Shown: in pieces, positions 55,110 to 63,818 of the stretch | Layout of the letters: each line of letters starts with the position of its first letter | Position numbering within the stretch: position 1 is the stretch's first letter | Source of the DNA: Tuwongella immobilis | Lineage (GTDB): Bacteria; Planctomycetota; Planctomycetia; Gemmatales; Gemmataceae | Length of the DNA: 64,000 nt | Reading direction: 5' to 3' | Assembly (NCBI RefSeq): GCF_901538355.1 | Contig: NZ_LR593887.1 | Span: 2,580,920-2,644,919, forward strand | Notes under the pieces: generated by a model | Seen by the model: the letters and a program-made list of their open reading frames with translations, nothing else | The model's database searches: none | Told to the model about the DNA's origin: nothing | Program-made: the position numbers and the translations under genes

Positions 55110-55595
55110 ATGATCCGTTCCAATCGGTTTGTGTTTGCGGTTGCTGGTCTGTTGACGGTTGCCAGCGCGGTGGTCTGGGCATTTTCGGGAAGCCGCGCTG
55201 TTGGCTCATCCCAAGATTGCTGCGAACTCGGTCTGCCCTGCTGCGACGAAGGCGCGGCCTGCTGCGTGTCGCAACAATCGTGCTGTGCCAGTGAAGCCGC
55301 CACGTGTTGCCAAGCGGAATCGGCCTGCTGCGAAGCGAAATCATCTTGCTGCGGTAGCGCCGCCGCTTGCTGCCCGGATGGCGATTGCTGCGGTCTGGGC
55401 TTGCCCTGCTGCGAATCGGGCGGTTGCTGCGATCTGGCCGGATGCTGCACGGAAGCGGGCTGTCTGATGGGTGGTGTTTGCTGCACCGATGCCCCGTGTT
55501 GCCAAACTGCCGCTGCTTGCTGCCCGGATGGCGATTGCTGCGAACTCGGGTTGCCTTGCTGCGAAGCAAAATCTGCTTGCTGTGCCGGCAAATAA
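55110..55595 (+). CDS. Exported protein with 18 Cys-Cys pairs
   Basis: This encodes 161 residues with GAAGGA eight bases before the ATG. A signal or anchor helix (FVFAVAGLLTVASAVVWAFS) is followed by about 125 residues in which Cys-Cys dipeptides recur every 3-10 residues: 18 pairs plus one single Cys, 37 in all. The unit AAACCPDGDCC-LGLPCCE occurs twice, and a shorter form (QDCCELGLPCC) opens the mature part. The other residues are mainly Ala, Gly, Ser, Glu and Asp. There is no CxxC thioredoxin pattern or known metallothionein signature. Expected location is outside the inner membrane. Metal storage, a crosslinked coat or redox buffering are all possible; function unknown. Confidence 0.85.
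   Translation: MIRSNRFVFAVAGLLTVASAVVWAFSGSRAVGSSQDCCELGLPCCDEGAACCVSQQSCCASEAATCCQAESACCEAKSSCCGSAAACCPDGDCCGLGLPCCESGGCCDLAGCCTEAGCLMGGVCCTDAPCCQTAAACCPDGDCCELGLPCCEAKSACCAGK
55362..55565 (+). repeat. Direct DNA repeat inside the Cys-Cys protein gene
   Basis: A 54-base unit at 55362-55415 recurs at 55512-55565, 150 bases later, with few differences (sharing GCTTGCTGCCCGGATGGCGA). It encodes the repeated AAACCPDGDCC unit. The in-frame spacing indicates internal duplication. Confidence 0.8.
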
Positions 55596-55939
55596 TCGTC
55601 GTAATGTTCCTTGAATAAGAGTCAGGCTGTCGTTTGACTCATTTCCGATCGCAGTCTCAAGTGTCACGCCGAGCTGGAAACTCGCATGTGCCTTGGGATT
55701 GCGATTGTTCGTTGGGATTGCGATCTGCCCAAACGCGGTCTGAAAATTCGCCAGGAAATGATCTCGTTTCTCTTGACGAAACATGGGATCTGTGACAATA
55801 ATCACTGTGGATTTATGTCGATTCCATGAAGGGGGTAAGTGGTTTCTGTAGGGCAACTCGCTCATTCTATCTCGACTCTACACGAAATGCGCTTCTCCGG
55901 CTGGCTTCTTCTCTCCAGCAGTCATCGGAGGTCATTCCA
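55596..55939. other. 344-base gene-free stretch before the second DUF1559 gene
   Basis: I see no convincing gene, RNA or strong promoter here. An 11-base direct repeat (GGGATTGCGAT) occurs twice, eight bases apart, near 55700-55730. An open frame on the minus strand crosses the left part (see findings). The right part should hold the promoter of the DUF1559 cluster, but no clear -35/-10 pair was found. Confidence 0.5.
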
Positions 55940-57028
55940 ATGCTTCGTTCGAAGTCTCGCTCGGGGTTCACCCTGATCGAACTGTTGGTGGTGATCGCGA
56001 TCATCGCCATCCTCATCGGTCTCTTGCTCCCGGCAGTTCAAAAGGTCCGCGAAGCGGCGGCCCGCATGAAGTGCCAAAACAACCTGAAGCAACTCGGCCT
56101 GGCGATCCATGGTTACCATGACGCCGTCGGCAAGTTCCCCGCGAACCAACAGCAAATTGGTAGCAACGTGTGGGAATCGCTCAGCGCTCATTACTTCATT
56201 CTGCCGTACATCGAACAAAACAACGTCTTCAACACGATTGTTGTGCCGACCAATGCTCCGCGTCCTGGCGGCTCGTGTGGCGGTTGCGGTGACAACGGGT
56301 ACTTCTATGGCACGGTTTACCCCGGTGCCATGAACACGACCATTTCGACCTTCATCTGCCCGTCGTCGTTGCCCGCTCCGCGTCGTGGCTCGAACCCCTC
56401 GGGTTGGGATGGCCCCGGTTCGAACTATGCTTGGAGCATCGGTAGCAAGCTGCAAGTGATGTGGGACGGCAATGCGACCAGCCGAACCAGCAACTCCAAC
56501 GGCATCATCGCTCAGCAAGAAGAACGTCCGATGGCGTCGGTCACCGACGGTCTGTCGAACACGATTCTCGGTGCGGAAATCCTGTCTGGCTCGAACGCTC
56601 CGCAAGCGGGCCCAGGCCGATATCCGTATGACATCTTCTATGCCGGTGACGGCCCATTCAACTCGGTGGTGAACAAAGAATTCGCCACGACCGCCGAACT
56701 CGATGCGATCGGTTCCGCAGCTCGGAACAGCCCGCAAGGGATTCGTTCCAACAACGGGACGATGCCGCTCTGGTATGCCGCGGGACAATCGGTGCTGAAC
56801 ACGGCTGCTCCTCCCAACTGGCGTTGGCCCAGCGCGGGTGGCAACTGCTGCCCGGGTGGCGCGCACGACTGGACCTGGGGCGTGATTCCGCCGCGTTCGC
56901 TGCACACCGGTGGCGTGAATGCGGTCATGGGTGATGGCTCGGTCCGCTTCATCCGCGATTCGATCGACGTGCTGACCTTCCAACGTCTGGGTAATGCCCG
57001 CGACGGCGCCGTGGTCGGCGATTTCTAA
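55940..57028 (+). CDS. DUF1559 prepilin-like protein, copy 2
   Basis: This encodes 362 residues; GGAGG lies eight bases before the ATG at 55940. The N-terminus is almost identical to the 19.3-20.4 kb copy ([19 protein letters not shown], then [20 protein letters not shown]). The middle has diverged and has cysteine in [11 protein letters not shown]. The C-terminus keeps H-x9-DG ([16 protein letters not shown]). Prepilin-like export through the type II/IV assembly pathway is expected. The gene is followed by two lipoprotein genes. Confidence 0.93.
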   Translation: MLRSKSRSGFTLIELLVVIAIIAILIGLLLPAVQKVREAAARMKCQNNLKQLGLAIHGYHDAVGKFPANQQQIGSNVWESLSAHYFILPYIEQNNVFNTIVVPTNAPRPGGSCGGCGDNGYFYGTVYPGAMNTTISTFICPSSLPAPRRGSNPSGWDGPGSNYAWSIGSKLQVMWDGNATSRTSNSNGIIAQQEERPMASVTDGLSNTILGAEILSGSNAPQAGPGRYPYDIFYAGDGPFNSVVNKEFATTAELDAIGSAARNSPQGIRSNNGTMPLWYAAGQSVLNTAAPPNWRWPSAGGNCCPGGAHDWTWGVIPPRSLHTGGVNAVMGDGSVRFIRDSIDVLTFQRLGNARDGAVVGDF

Positions 57029-57172
57029 TCTGATTTGCATCCAGGATCATTCGATGATTGGATGAATCCGGTCGGGGGTGGGCATCGCCTATCCCCGATT
57101 GATCGTTTTTAGGCCCGAGTTTTGCGGCGGCTCGCGTCGGTTGCTCCTCTCCTCGCTTGCGAAAGGGATTGT

Positions 57173-57508
57173 ATGCGGTTCCCGAAAGCCTTTTGGTGTC
57201 TGGGGTTGTGCCTGTTGGGTGGTGTGGTGGGTTGCGGCGGTGGTGTTCAAGAAGAAATGATCGAAGTGAAGGGCGTGGATCCCTATGCCCAGGTCCGCTC
57301 CACGCTGACGAATTACATCAAAGGCCAGCCCATGAGTAGCGAAGTAACCAGCTTCGATTACATGGTCAACGAAATCAAGAAGGTCGATCCGGCCAAAGCG
57401 GATATCCTCAAAGCCGGGCTGGATGATATGGTCAAATCGAAGGGCGGATTGGCGGGTAAAGCCAAGGCACTGCTCACGAAATTGGGATTGAAAGAAGCCG
57501 GCAAATAA
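57173..57508 (+). CDS. Small lipoprotein, unknown function
   Basis: This encodes 111 residues from the ATG at 57173, with AAAGGG five bases upstream. The signal ends in a lipobox (LLGGVVGC). The mature part begins GGGVQEEMIEVKGVDPYAQV and continues as a charged helical protein (VNEIKKVDPAKADILKAGLD), ending in Lys/Ala/Leu-rich helices. No known domain. It lies between the DUF1559 gene and another lipoprotein gene and is likely part of that surface cluster. Confidence 0.75.
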   Translation: MRFPKAFWCLGLCLLGGVVGCGGGVQEEMIEVKGVDPYAQVRSTLTNYIKGQPMSSEVTSFDYMVNEIKKVDPAKADILKAGLDDMVKSKGGLAGKAKALLTKLGLKEAGK

Positions 57509-57531
57509 TCGCAACCGCTGGAGATTTCATC

Positions 57532-57951
57532 GTGCGAATATCTGCGATTGGTTTCCTTCTGGTCAGCATGTTCGGAATCGGGCTGGTCGGGTGTACCCCG
57601 CCGCCATTGCCGCGCTGCGAGTTGCAAGGCACGTTGCTGCTGGATGAGAAACCCGTGGAAGCGGGGACGGTCTCGCTGATCTCGACCACTGCCAAAGATG
57701 GCCCATCTTACGGTGGACCGATTCAGAACGGGAAGTATCGCATATACGCCGATACCGGACTGCAACCGGGAACGTATCGCGTGGAAATTCGTTGGAGCAA
57801 GCCAACGGGCGAGAAAAATCCCGATGCGGGGTATGGCCAAAGTGCCGACATCTTCGCAGAGGCAATTCCCGCCAAATACAATTCGGAATCGACATTGACG
57901 GTTGAGATTCGCGAGGGCGAGAACATCGCCGATTTCAATCTGCAATCCTAA
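57532..57951 (+). CDS. Small carboxypeptidase-regulatory-like lipoprotein
   Basis: This encodes 139 residues from a GTG at 57532, with TGGAGA 6-7 bases upstream. The lipobox is GIGLVGC. The mature part ELQGTLLLDEKPVEAGTVSL, then GKYRIYADTGLQPGTYRVEI, is the transthyretin-like beta-sandwich pattern found in the 18.8 kb lipoprotein too. It closes the DUF1559-lipoprotein-lipoprotein cluster. A strong stem-loop follows 22 bases after the stop. Confidence 0.8.
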   Translation: MRISAIGFLLVSMFGIGLVGCTPPPLPRCELQGTLLLDEKPVEAGTVSLISTTAKDGPSYGGPIQNGKYRIYADTGLQPGTYRVEIRWSKPTGEKNPDAGYGQSADIFAEAIPAKYNSESTLTVEIREGENIADFNLQS

Positions 57952-57972
57952 GTCGGTCGAAACGATCACGTC

Positions 57973-58026
57973 CAACCTCGGCATCTGACGGAAATTCCGT
58001 GAGTTGCCGAGGTTGCGGCATTTTTC
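57973..58026 (+). terminator. Nested terminator hairpin
   Basis: CAACCTCGGCA (57973-57983) pairs with 58005-58015, an 11-bp stem. A second, inner palindrome ACGGAA-A-TTCCGT lies at 57988-58000. A five-T run follows at 58021-58025. It ends the DUF1559/lipoprotein cluster. Confidence 0.75.
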
Positions 58027-58229
58027 CAGCGTCGTTCGAGGCCGACAATCGGGATGGATTGCGCGAGCGGGATTCCATTGGGTGAGATTCGGCCGACTTC
58101 TGGCACGCAAGTTGCCTGCAATCGCGGCATTTCGGTTGAGTCGGAAGGATTCTTCACTTAATCTGAATCGGTTCCAAACATTGGTTGGACACCAATTCGG
58201 GTGTCTCTCTCCGTGGAGTGGTTGGCTTC

Positions 58230-61200
58230 ATGCATCGTCGAAAACTGCTGGGGGCGGCATTGCTCCTGACCTGCGGGGCCTTGGTGCCCATGCTGCAATC
58301 CTCGCCCGTCCCCTCTCCCTCCGGATACAATCCCCCCTTGGCTCCCGCCTCGGATGAGGCGTTGAAGGCGATTCCGCGGTTCCAAATGCCGGCGAATCTG
58401 CAAGCGTCCGTCTGGGCGGCGGAACCCTTGCTCGCGCAACCGGTTGCGTTCTGCATCGATGAGAAGGGGCGAATCTACGTCGCCGAGACGTTCCGACACT
58501 CCAACGGCGTGACGGATAATCGAAGCCACATGAACTGGCTCGACGATGAACTGGCCTGCCGCACGGTTGAAGATCGCGTGGCGATGTATCGCAAATACCT
58601 GGGCGATAAAGGGGTTGCGAGTTTCGAGAAGGCCCATGATCGCGTTCGCCAAGTGGTGGATACCAACGGCGATGGCGTGGCCGATCGATCGACCGTATTC
58701 GCCGATGGATTCAACAAGGCGGAAGACGGCATCGGCTCAGGACTTCTTGCCCGCAATGGCGAAGTCTTCTACACCTGCATCCCCAGCTTGTGGAAGCTGA
58801 AAGACACCAAAGATACCGGCCGCGCGGATGTCAAAGAAGAAATGTCCCGCGGATACGGCGTGCATGTCGCGTTCATCGGGCACGATCTCCACGGGCTGCG
58901 GATGGGGCCGGATGGCAAGCTGTACTTCACGGTCGGTGATCGTGGATTGAACGTCAAGACGCGAGAAGGCAAGCATTTGTTCTACCCGGACACTGGTTGT
59001 GTGCTGCGCTGCGATCCGGATGGAGCGAATCTGGAAGTGGTGGCGTCGGGATTGCGGAACCCGCAGGAACTGGCGTTTGACGACTACGGCAATCTGTTCA
59101 CCTGCGATAACAACTCGGACTCCGGCGACCAAGCCCGATGGGTCTACGTGGTGCCGGGTGGGGATTCCGGCTGGCGGATTGGCTATCAATATGGCTCGTC
59201 GTTGTCCAATCGTGGGCCGTGGAATGCCGAGAAGATTTGGCACACCCCGCATGCCGACCAGCCAGCGTATGTTGTGCCGCCGCTCGCGCATTTCGGCGCG
59301 GGGCCGTCGGGATTGACGCACTATCCCGGAATCGGGCTTGATTCGCGCTATGCGGATCATTTCTTCATGTGTGATTTCCGCGGTGGTTCGGGTGGTTCGG
59401 GGATTTGGTCGGTGAAGGTGGAGCCGAATGGCGCCGCGTTCAAGTTGGCCAACCCGCAGCAATTCATCTGGAAGATTTTGGCCACCGATGTGGATTTCGG
59501 CCCGGATGGTGGGCTGTACGTTTCGGACTGGGTGGAAGGGTGGAATCTCAACGGCAAGGGCCGGATTTATCGCTTCACCGATCCCAAAGCGATCCAAGCG
59601 CCGGAAGTCGCCCAGGCGAAGAAGCTGATCGCCGATGGTTTCGCCCATCGGAATCTCAGCGAATTGGCGGATCTGCTGAAGTTTCCGCATCAGCAAGTGC
59701 GTCTCGAATCGCAATATGCGATTGCCTCGAAGGGTGAAGAAGGCATTGTGACATTGGTGCCGGTGATGAACGATGCCAACGCCGGGCTGGGGCGGCTGCA
59801 CGCAATTTGGGGGCTGGGCATGATTGCCCGCAACGCCAAGCTGAAAGATCTGGCGCTGGAGCCGGTGATTGCCCGACTGCAAGACCCGGATGCGAATGTC
59901 GCCATGCAAGCGCTGAAAGTCTACGGCGAGGCCAAAGGTAAGGCCGACCCGCGGGTGCTGAAGGCGATTGTCGCCCATCTGAAATCGACGAATGCACGGT
60001 TGCAGTTTTTCGCCGCCACGGCGTTGGGTGCGATCAGTCAGACCGCTGCACCGAATGCCGCTGGTGCAGCGCAGCTCGATCCACAATTGCTGGAATCGGT
60101 GCTGACCATGTTGCGCGAAAATGCCGACCGCGATGCCTATTTGCGGCATGCGGGTGTGATGGCGTTGGTTGGAATGGCGATCGATCAACATCCCGATGTG
60201 CTCAAGCAGTTGGCGGCGGATAGCTCGCCGGCGGTGCGGGTGGCCACGGTGGTTGCCCTTCGCAAGCGTGTCTCGCCGGAAGCGGCCCGATTCCTGAATG
60301 ATGTCGATCCGAAGGTGGTGGTCGAAGCGGCTCGCGCGATCCACGATACCCCGATTTCCGCAGCGATTCCCGCGCTGGCGGCGTTGACGGAAAAGCCGAA
60401 GCAGTCATCGTTTGTGTTGATGCGTGCGGCCAATGCCCATTTCCGATTGGGCAAGCCGGAAAACGCCGTGGCACTGGCGCAATTGGCGGCTAATGCGGAT
60501 GCGCCGGAAGATGTGCGGATCGAAGCGCTGGCGATGCTCGGCACCTGGGCCAAGCCCGGTCGTCGCGATCGAATCACCGGCGAAACGCAATCGCTGCCGG
60601 ATCGGTCGGCGGAAGTCGCGGTGAATGCGCTGAAGCCCTCGCTGGGTGGAATTTTCCGTGGCAGCAACAAACTGCGTGGCGAAGCGGCCAAGATCGCTGG
60701 CAATTTGGGCATCAAGGAAGTCGGACCGGCGCTGATTGCCTTGGTGAACAATGCCGATCTCGCGGGAACGGCCCGAGTCGAAGCACTGCAAGCCTTGGAT
60801 GCGTTGAAAGATGGTCAACTGGCGGCCGTGGCCAAAACCGCGAGTGAATCGAACGATCCGCAGCTTCGCAATGCCGGTCGAGCGATTCGCGGTCGGTCGG
60901 AAGTTGCGGCGGTGGTGACGGAGTTGGCGACGGTGTTGGACGCCGCCAATGCGCCATTGGTCGAAAAGCAGGGGGCGTTGGATCTGCTGGCGAAGTTGGC
61001 CAAGCCGGAAGCGGATGCGATTCTTGCGAAGTGGACCGAGGCATTGGCAGCGGGCAAGGTCGCGGATGGGCTGCAATTGGATGTCCGCGATGCGGCCCAA
61101 CTGCGGGCAAAGTCGGCGAAGGCGATTCAAGAATCGTTGGCCAAGTTTACCGCGAATCTCTCGCCGAGTGATCCGTTGGCGGCGTATGCCATCTCGCAAG

Positions 61201-61622
61201 TGGGCGGCGATGCGGCTCGCGGTCGAGAAATCTTCCTGAATAAGTCCGAAGTGCAATGCCTGCGCTGCCATAAGGTGCAGGGCAACGGTGGCGAAGTCGG
61301 CCCGGAACTGACCGGCATCGGCGGCAAGCAAAATCGGGCGTACCTGCTCGAAGCGATTGTGTTGCCCAGCAAGCAAATCGCCAAGGGGTACGAATCGGTG
61401 GTGCTGAATCTGGCCGATGGCAAGACGGTGAACGGGATTCTCAAGTCCGAATCCCCGACCGAAGTGCAATTGATGACCGCAGAAGGAAAGCTGATTCGCA
61501 TTCCGAAGGAAGACATCGATGATCGTCAGACCGGCCCATCCGCGATGCCCGCCGATCTGATGAAGCATCTTTCGGCACGGGAATTACGCGATCTGGTGGA
61601 ATATCTGGCGACTGTGAAGTAA
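58230..61622 (+). CDS. PVC-type heme-binding membrane-bound dehydrogenase
   Basis: This encodes 1130 residues from the ATG at 58230. A basic signal sequence (HRRKLLGAALLLTCGALVPM) precedes an NHL/PQQ-sugar-dehydrogenase-like beta-propeller (FCIDEKGRIYVAETFRHSNG, GLRMGPDGKLYFTVGDRG, GLRNPQELAFDDYGNLFTCD), as in TIGR02604. A middle region of about 450 residues has HEAT-like Ala/Leu helices. The C-terminus is a cytochrome c domain (TIGR02603) with CLRCH, the ligand region GPELTGIGG, and LVEYLATVK at the end. It should bind one heme c and oxidise an unknown sugar or alcohol outside the cytoplasm. Confidence 0.93.
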   Translation: MHRRKLLGAALLLTCGALVPMLQSSPVPSPSGYNPPLAPASDEALKAIPRFQMPANLQASVWAAEPLLAQPVAFCIDEKGRIYVAETFRHSNGVTDNRSHMNWLDDELACRTVEDRVAMYRKYLGDKGVASFEKAHDRVRQVVDTNGDGVADRSTVFADGFNKAEDGIGSGLLARNGEVFYTCIPSLWKLKDTKDTGRADVKEEMSRGYGVHVAFIGHDLHGLRMGPDGKLYFTVGDRGLNVKTREGKHLFYPDTGCVLRCDPDGANLEVVASGLRNPQELAFDDYGNLFTCDNNSDSGDQARWVYVVPGGDSGWRIGYQYGSSLSNRGPWNAEKIWHTPHADQPAYVVPPLAHFGAGPSGLTHYPGIGLDSRYADHFFMCDFRGGSGGSGIWSVKVEPNGAAFKLANPQQFIWKILATDVDFGPDGGLYVSDWVEGWNLNGKGRIYRFTDPKAIQAPEVAQAKKLIADGFAHRNLSELADLLKFPHQQVRLESQYAIASKGEEGIVTLVPVMNDANAGLGRLHAIWGLGMIARNAKLKDLALEPVIARLQDPDANVAMQALKVYGEAKGKADPRVLKAIVAHLKSTNARLQFFAATALGAISQTAAPNAAGAAQLDPQLLESVLTMLRENADRDAYLRHAGVMALVGMAIDQHPDVLKQLAADSSPAVRVATVVALRKRVSPEAARFLNDVDPKVVVEAARAIHDTPISAAIPALAALTEKPKQSSFVLMRAANAHFRLGKPENAVALAQLAANADAPEDVRIEALAMLGTWAKPGRRDRITGETQSLPDRSAEVAVNALKPSLGGIFRGSNKLRGEAAKIAGNLGIKEVGPALIALVNNADLAGTARVEALQALDALKDGQLAAVAKTASESNDPQLRNAGRAIRGRSEVAAVVTELATVLDAANAPLVEKQGALDLLAKLAKPEADAILAKWTEALAAGKVADGLQLDVRDAAQLRAKSAKAIQESLAKFTANLSPSDPLAAYAISQVGGDAARGREIFLNKSEVQCLRCHKVQGNGGEVGPELTGIGGKQNRAYLLEAIVLPSKQIAKGYESVVLNLADGKTVNGILKSESPTEVQLMTAEGKLIRIPKEDIDDRQTGPSAMPADLMKHLSARELRDLVEYLATVK

Positions 61623-61686
61623 TCCGAAACTTCGGATTCCCGCAAAAACCGCACCCCCGGCACGGCGACTTGCCATGTCGGGGGTG
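61621..61686. terminator. Two stem-loops between convergent genes
   Basis: AATCCGAA (61621-61628) pairs with TTCGGATT (61631-61638), an 8-bp stem starting at the stop codon. CACCCCCG (61652-61659) pairs with CGGGGGTG (61679-61686). They separate the convergent dehydrogenase and BBP7 genes and could end transcription in both directions. Confidence 0.65.
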
Positions 61687-61718
61687 TTGCGTTTCGATCC
61701 GGGGGCGATCCGATCCGA

Positions 61719-63473
61719 TCACCAATCAAACTTCAAGCCGAAGCTGATGCCCTGTGCCCAGAAATCCGTATCGCGGAACGTCGGAGTCGGGCGGACGCCG
61801 GGGAACGGTGGTGCGGTGCCCGGTGCACCCAATCCGAGCGGAACTTGCGTGCCCGGTTGGAACACTGGAACCGGGAATCGAGGCACACGGTTGATATCGA
61901 CCGTGGTGTCGATTTGGTCGGCAGCCCGAACCACGCTCGATAGGTACATAAAGTTGTAGCCAACGAACGCCTTCAATCGTGGGGTGAGCGCGTAATTCAA
62001 ATTCACGCCCAATTCGGGCATCCACGCGAAGCGATTGCGGTCGTAGCTGCCGATGTTGCTGTTGAGTGCAAGCAGGCCACCCGGTTGTGCGGGGCCGGTG
62101 AAGAACGGTGCGGCGGTGCCGGTTCCTGCCGACAACACATTTTGCGAGCCCTCGATTTCGATGTTCTGGCTCACCGTGCCCAACGCCACGCTCGTTCGCC
62201 AATCCAATTCCCAGCGACCGCGTTGGATCGACCCGGTCAACCCGAGTTGACCCCCATGGAAGTGGTTGGTCGTGCGGAAGCTATCGTTGACGGTCACAAT
62301 CGTGCCGCTAAAGGTTTGACTTTGCGGCAGGCCGTAGATGCGCTCTGTGATGCTGATGGTGTCGCGCAGGCTGACGTAGCGATAACCAATCAACCCATCG
62401 ACGTTCCAATCACACCCGCGCCACAGTCGGCGACGGCCGTTTAACTCGGCACCCCACAGGGAGCTTTCCGAAGCGATCGTCATATTGCCAGCGAGTTCGC
62501 CGATGGATGCGACCGCTTCCGCGAATTGGCCGCCGAATAGATTGCCGAAGTTCTGCGTGGAGAACGGCCGGGCCAGCAAGGCATTCGGTGCCTGGGGGCT
62601 GGCGAAGGGATTATTCGAATAGTTGTAGCTATCCGAGAGATCATTCGTGAAGAAGATACTGGCATCGATCCCCCACAGTTGGCAGGGATCACACCACCAT
62701 ACGCCGCGGAATCGCATCCCGTCGCGGCGATTATCGAGCAGATCTTGCCCACCGGCCACCACCGTTGTACCGGGTTGACCGATGATCCCGAATGAATTCA
62801 CAGGCGAATTCGTCGCCAATGCCGGAGCGGTGGTTCCCTTGGTCCACCAAGAAAGATACTCGGCGGACATCATGAAGCGTTGCGGGGGCAGGCCGACTTC
62901 ATCGAGCATGCCCGATTCCAACACGGTATCACCGGTTGGGCATTCTCCGGTTGCGCATCCGCCGCCACCGATGATTTCACCGGGGCCGGAGAGCATTGGG
63001 CCTTCGACCACCGATTCGCTAATCACGGTGCTATTGACCAGCGTGCCGCCTGATGGTGGGGCGGTGACGGTGCCGGGCAGTGCATTCGGCATCGGAGTGG
63101 CGACGCGAGGTGTACCGGGGTTGGTGGGCATTGGCACCAACTCGCCGTTGCGCATCTCGCTGACTTGGGGGCCGGTTGTGCGGCGCGGCTGTCCCAAGGG
63201 CAACGATGCTCCCGGATCTTGCGCTCGGAAGATCGTGCTATGCGATCCGACCGGAATCACTTGAGATGGTGCACCGAGTTGGACGCGTGGCGCACCCAGG
63301 CTAACCCGCGGTTGCGGGGTGAGGTTCGGGGAGTTGCCTTCCGGCACCGCCCGAATCGGGGCGGGAACTGGTTTCCCCAGCGTGGCCGCTTTCCATTGTA
63401 ATTCTTCTGCTGCAAGCGGCGAAACCGCCGTCGCAAACCATAATCCCAAACTACCAAACCAAAGTTTTCGCAT
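61719..63473 (-). CDS. BBP7-type outer membrane beta-barrel protein
   Basis: This encodes 584 residues from the ATG at 63473, with GGAGG eight bases upstream. A signal peptide (LWFGSLGLWFATAVSPLAA) is followed by a disordered Pro/Gly/Thr region of about 190 residues. The barrel begins at RFMMSAEYLSWWTKGTTAPA, the BBP7 signature, and contains GFRG/GYRYVSLRDTISITER strands and many aromatic-ended beta strands. The C-terminus ends FGLKFDW, an aromatic terminal strand expected for the outer membrane insertion machinery. BBP7 proteins are planctomycete-specific porin-like barrels; substrate unknown. Confidence 0.88.
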   Translation of the reverse strand: MRKLWFGSLGLWFATAVSPLAAEELQWKAATLGKPVPAPIRAVPEGNSPNLTPQPRVSLGAPRVQLGAPSQVIPVGSHSTIFRAQDPGASLPLGQPRRTTGPQVSEMRNGELVPMPTNPGTPRVATPMPNALPGTVTAPPSGGTLVNSTVISESVVEGPMLSGPGEIIGGGGCATGECPTGDTVLESGMLDEVGLPPQRFMMSAEYLSWWTKGTTAPALATNSPVNSFGIIGQPGTTVVAGGQDLLDNRRDGMRFRGVWWCDPCQLWGIDASIFFTNDLSDSYNYSNNPFASPQAPNALLARPFSTQNFGNLFGGQFAEAVASIGELAGNMTIASESSLWGAELNGRRRLWRGCDWNVDGLIGYRYVSLRDTISITERIYGLPQSQTFSGTIVTVNDSFRTTNHFHGGQLGLTGSIQRGRWELDWRTSVALGTVSQNIEIEGSQNVLSAGTGTAAPFFTGPAQPGGLLALNSNIGSYDRNRFAWMPELGVNLNYALTPRLKAFVGYNFMYLSSVVRAADQIDTTVDINRVPRFPVPVFQPGTQVPLGLGAPGTAPPFPGVRPTPTFRDTDFWAQGISFGLKFDW

Positions 63474-63818
63474 TGGTCCGCCCTCCGGACGAAGTCGCGC
63501 CGCACGGGCTCGAACCGGCGCGGGGCAATCCGTTGCTCCACCGAAAAAACGCAATGTCTCTAGCTTCGGCGAACAGAAATCGAAGCAGCCATCGAACTTC
63601 GCAGATTTAGCCGCTTGCCGGAATCATCTCGGTCGGGCAATCCTCACAGATTCCGTAGATTCTCAACCGATCTGACGGAAGTTCCGGGATGCGCGGAATG
63701 TAGGCGATTCTGCCACACAAAGAAGTTGCCGGGTTTGTAGGGATTTCATCGAAGAACCAGCGCGCGTCGAGACGATAGCAACAAGGAATGGAATCGACTT
63801 CCCGGAAGGAGCCGGATC
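63474..63818. other. Divergent intergenic region, 345 bases
   Basis: This gap separates the divergent BBP7 and proline-rich protein genes, so it should carry both promoters. I could not identify a convincing -35/-10 pair, repeat or RNA in it. The only clear signals are the ribosome sites at each edge. Confidence 0.5.

Noticed and set aside
55091-55591. Gln/Ser-rich minus-strand open frame opposite the Cys-Cys gene
   Set aside because: It mirrors the TGC repeat codons (giving CAG/GCA). The plus-strand gene has a ribosome site and signal peptide.
58136-58164. TTGAGT and TAATCT with a 17-base spacer upstream of the heme-binding dehydrogenase
   Set aside because: Spacing is good but the -10 match is only partial; not strong enough to list as a promoter.
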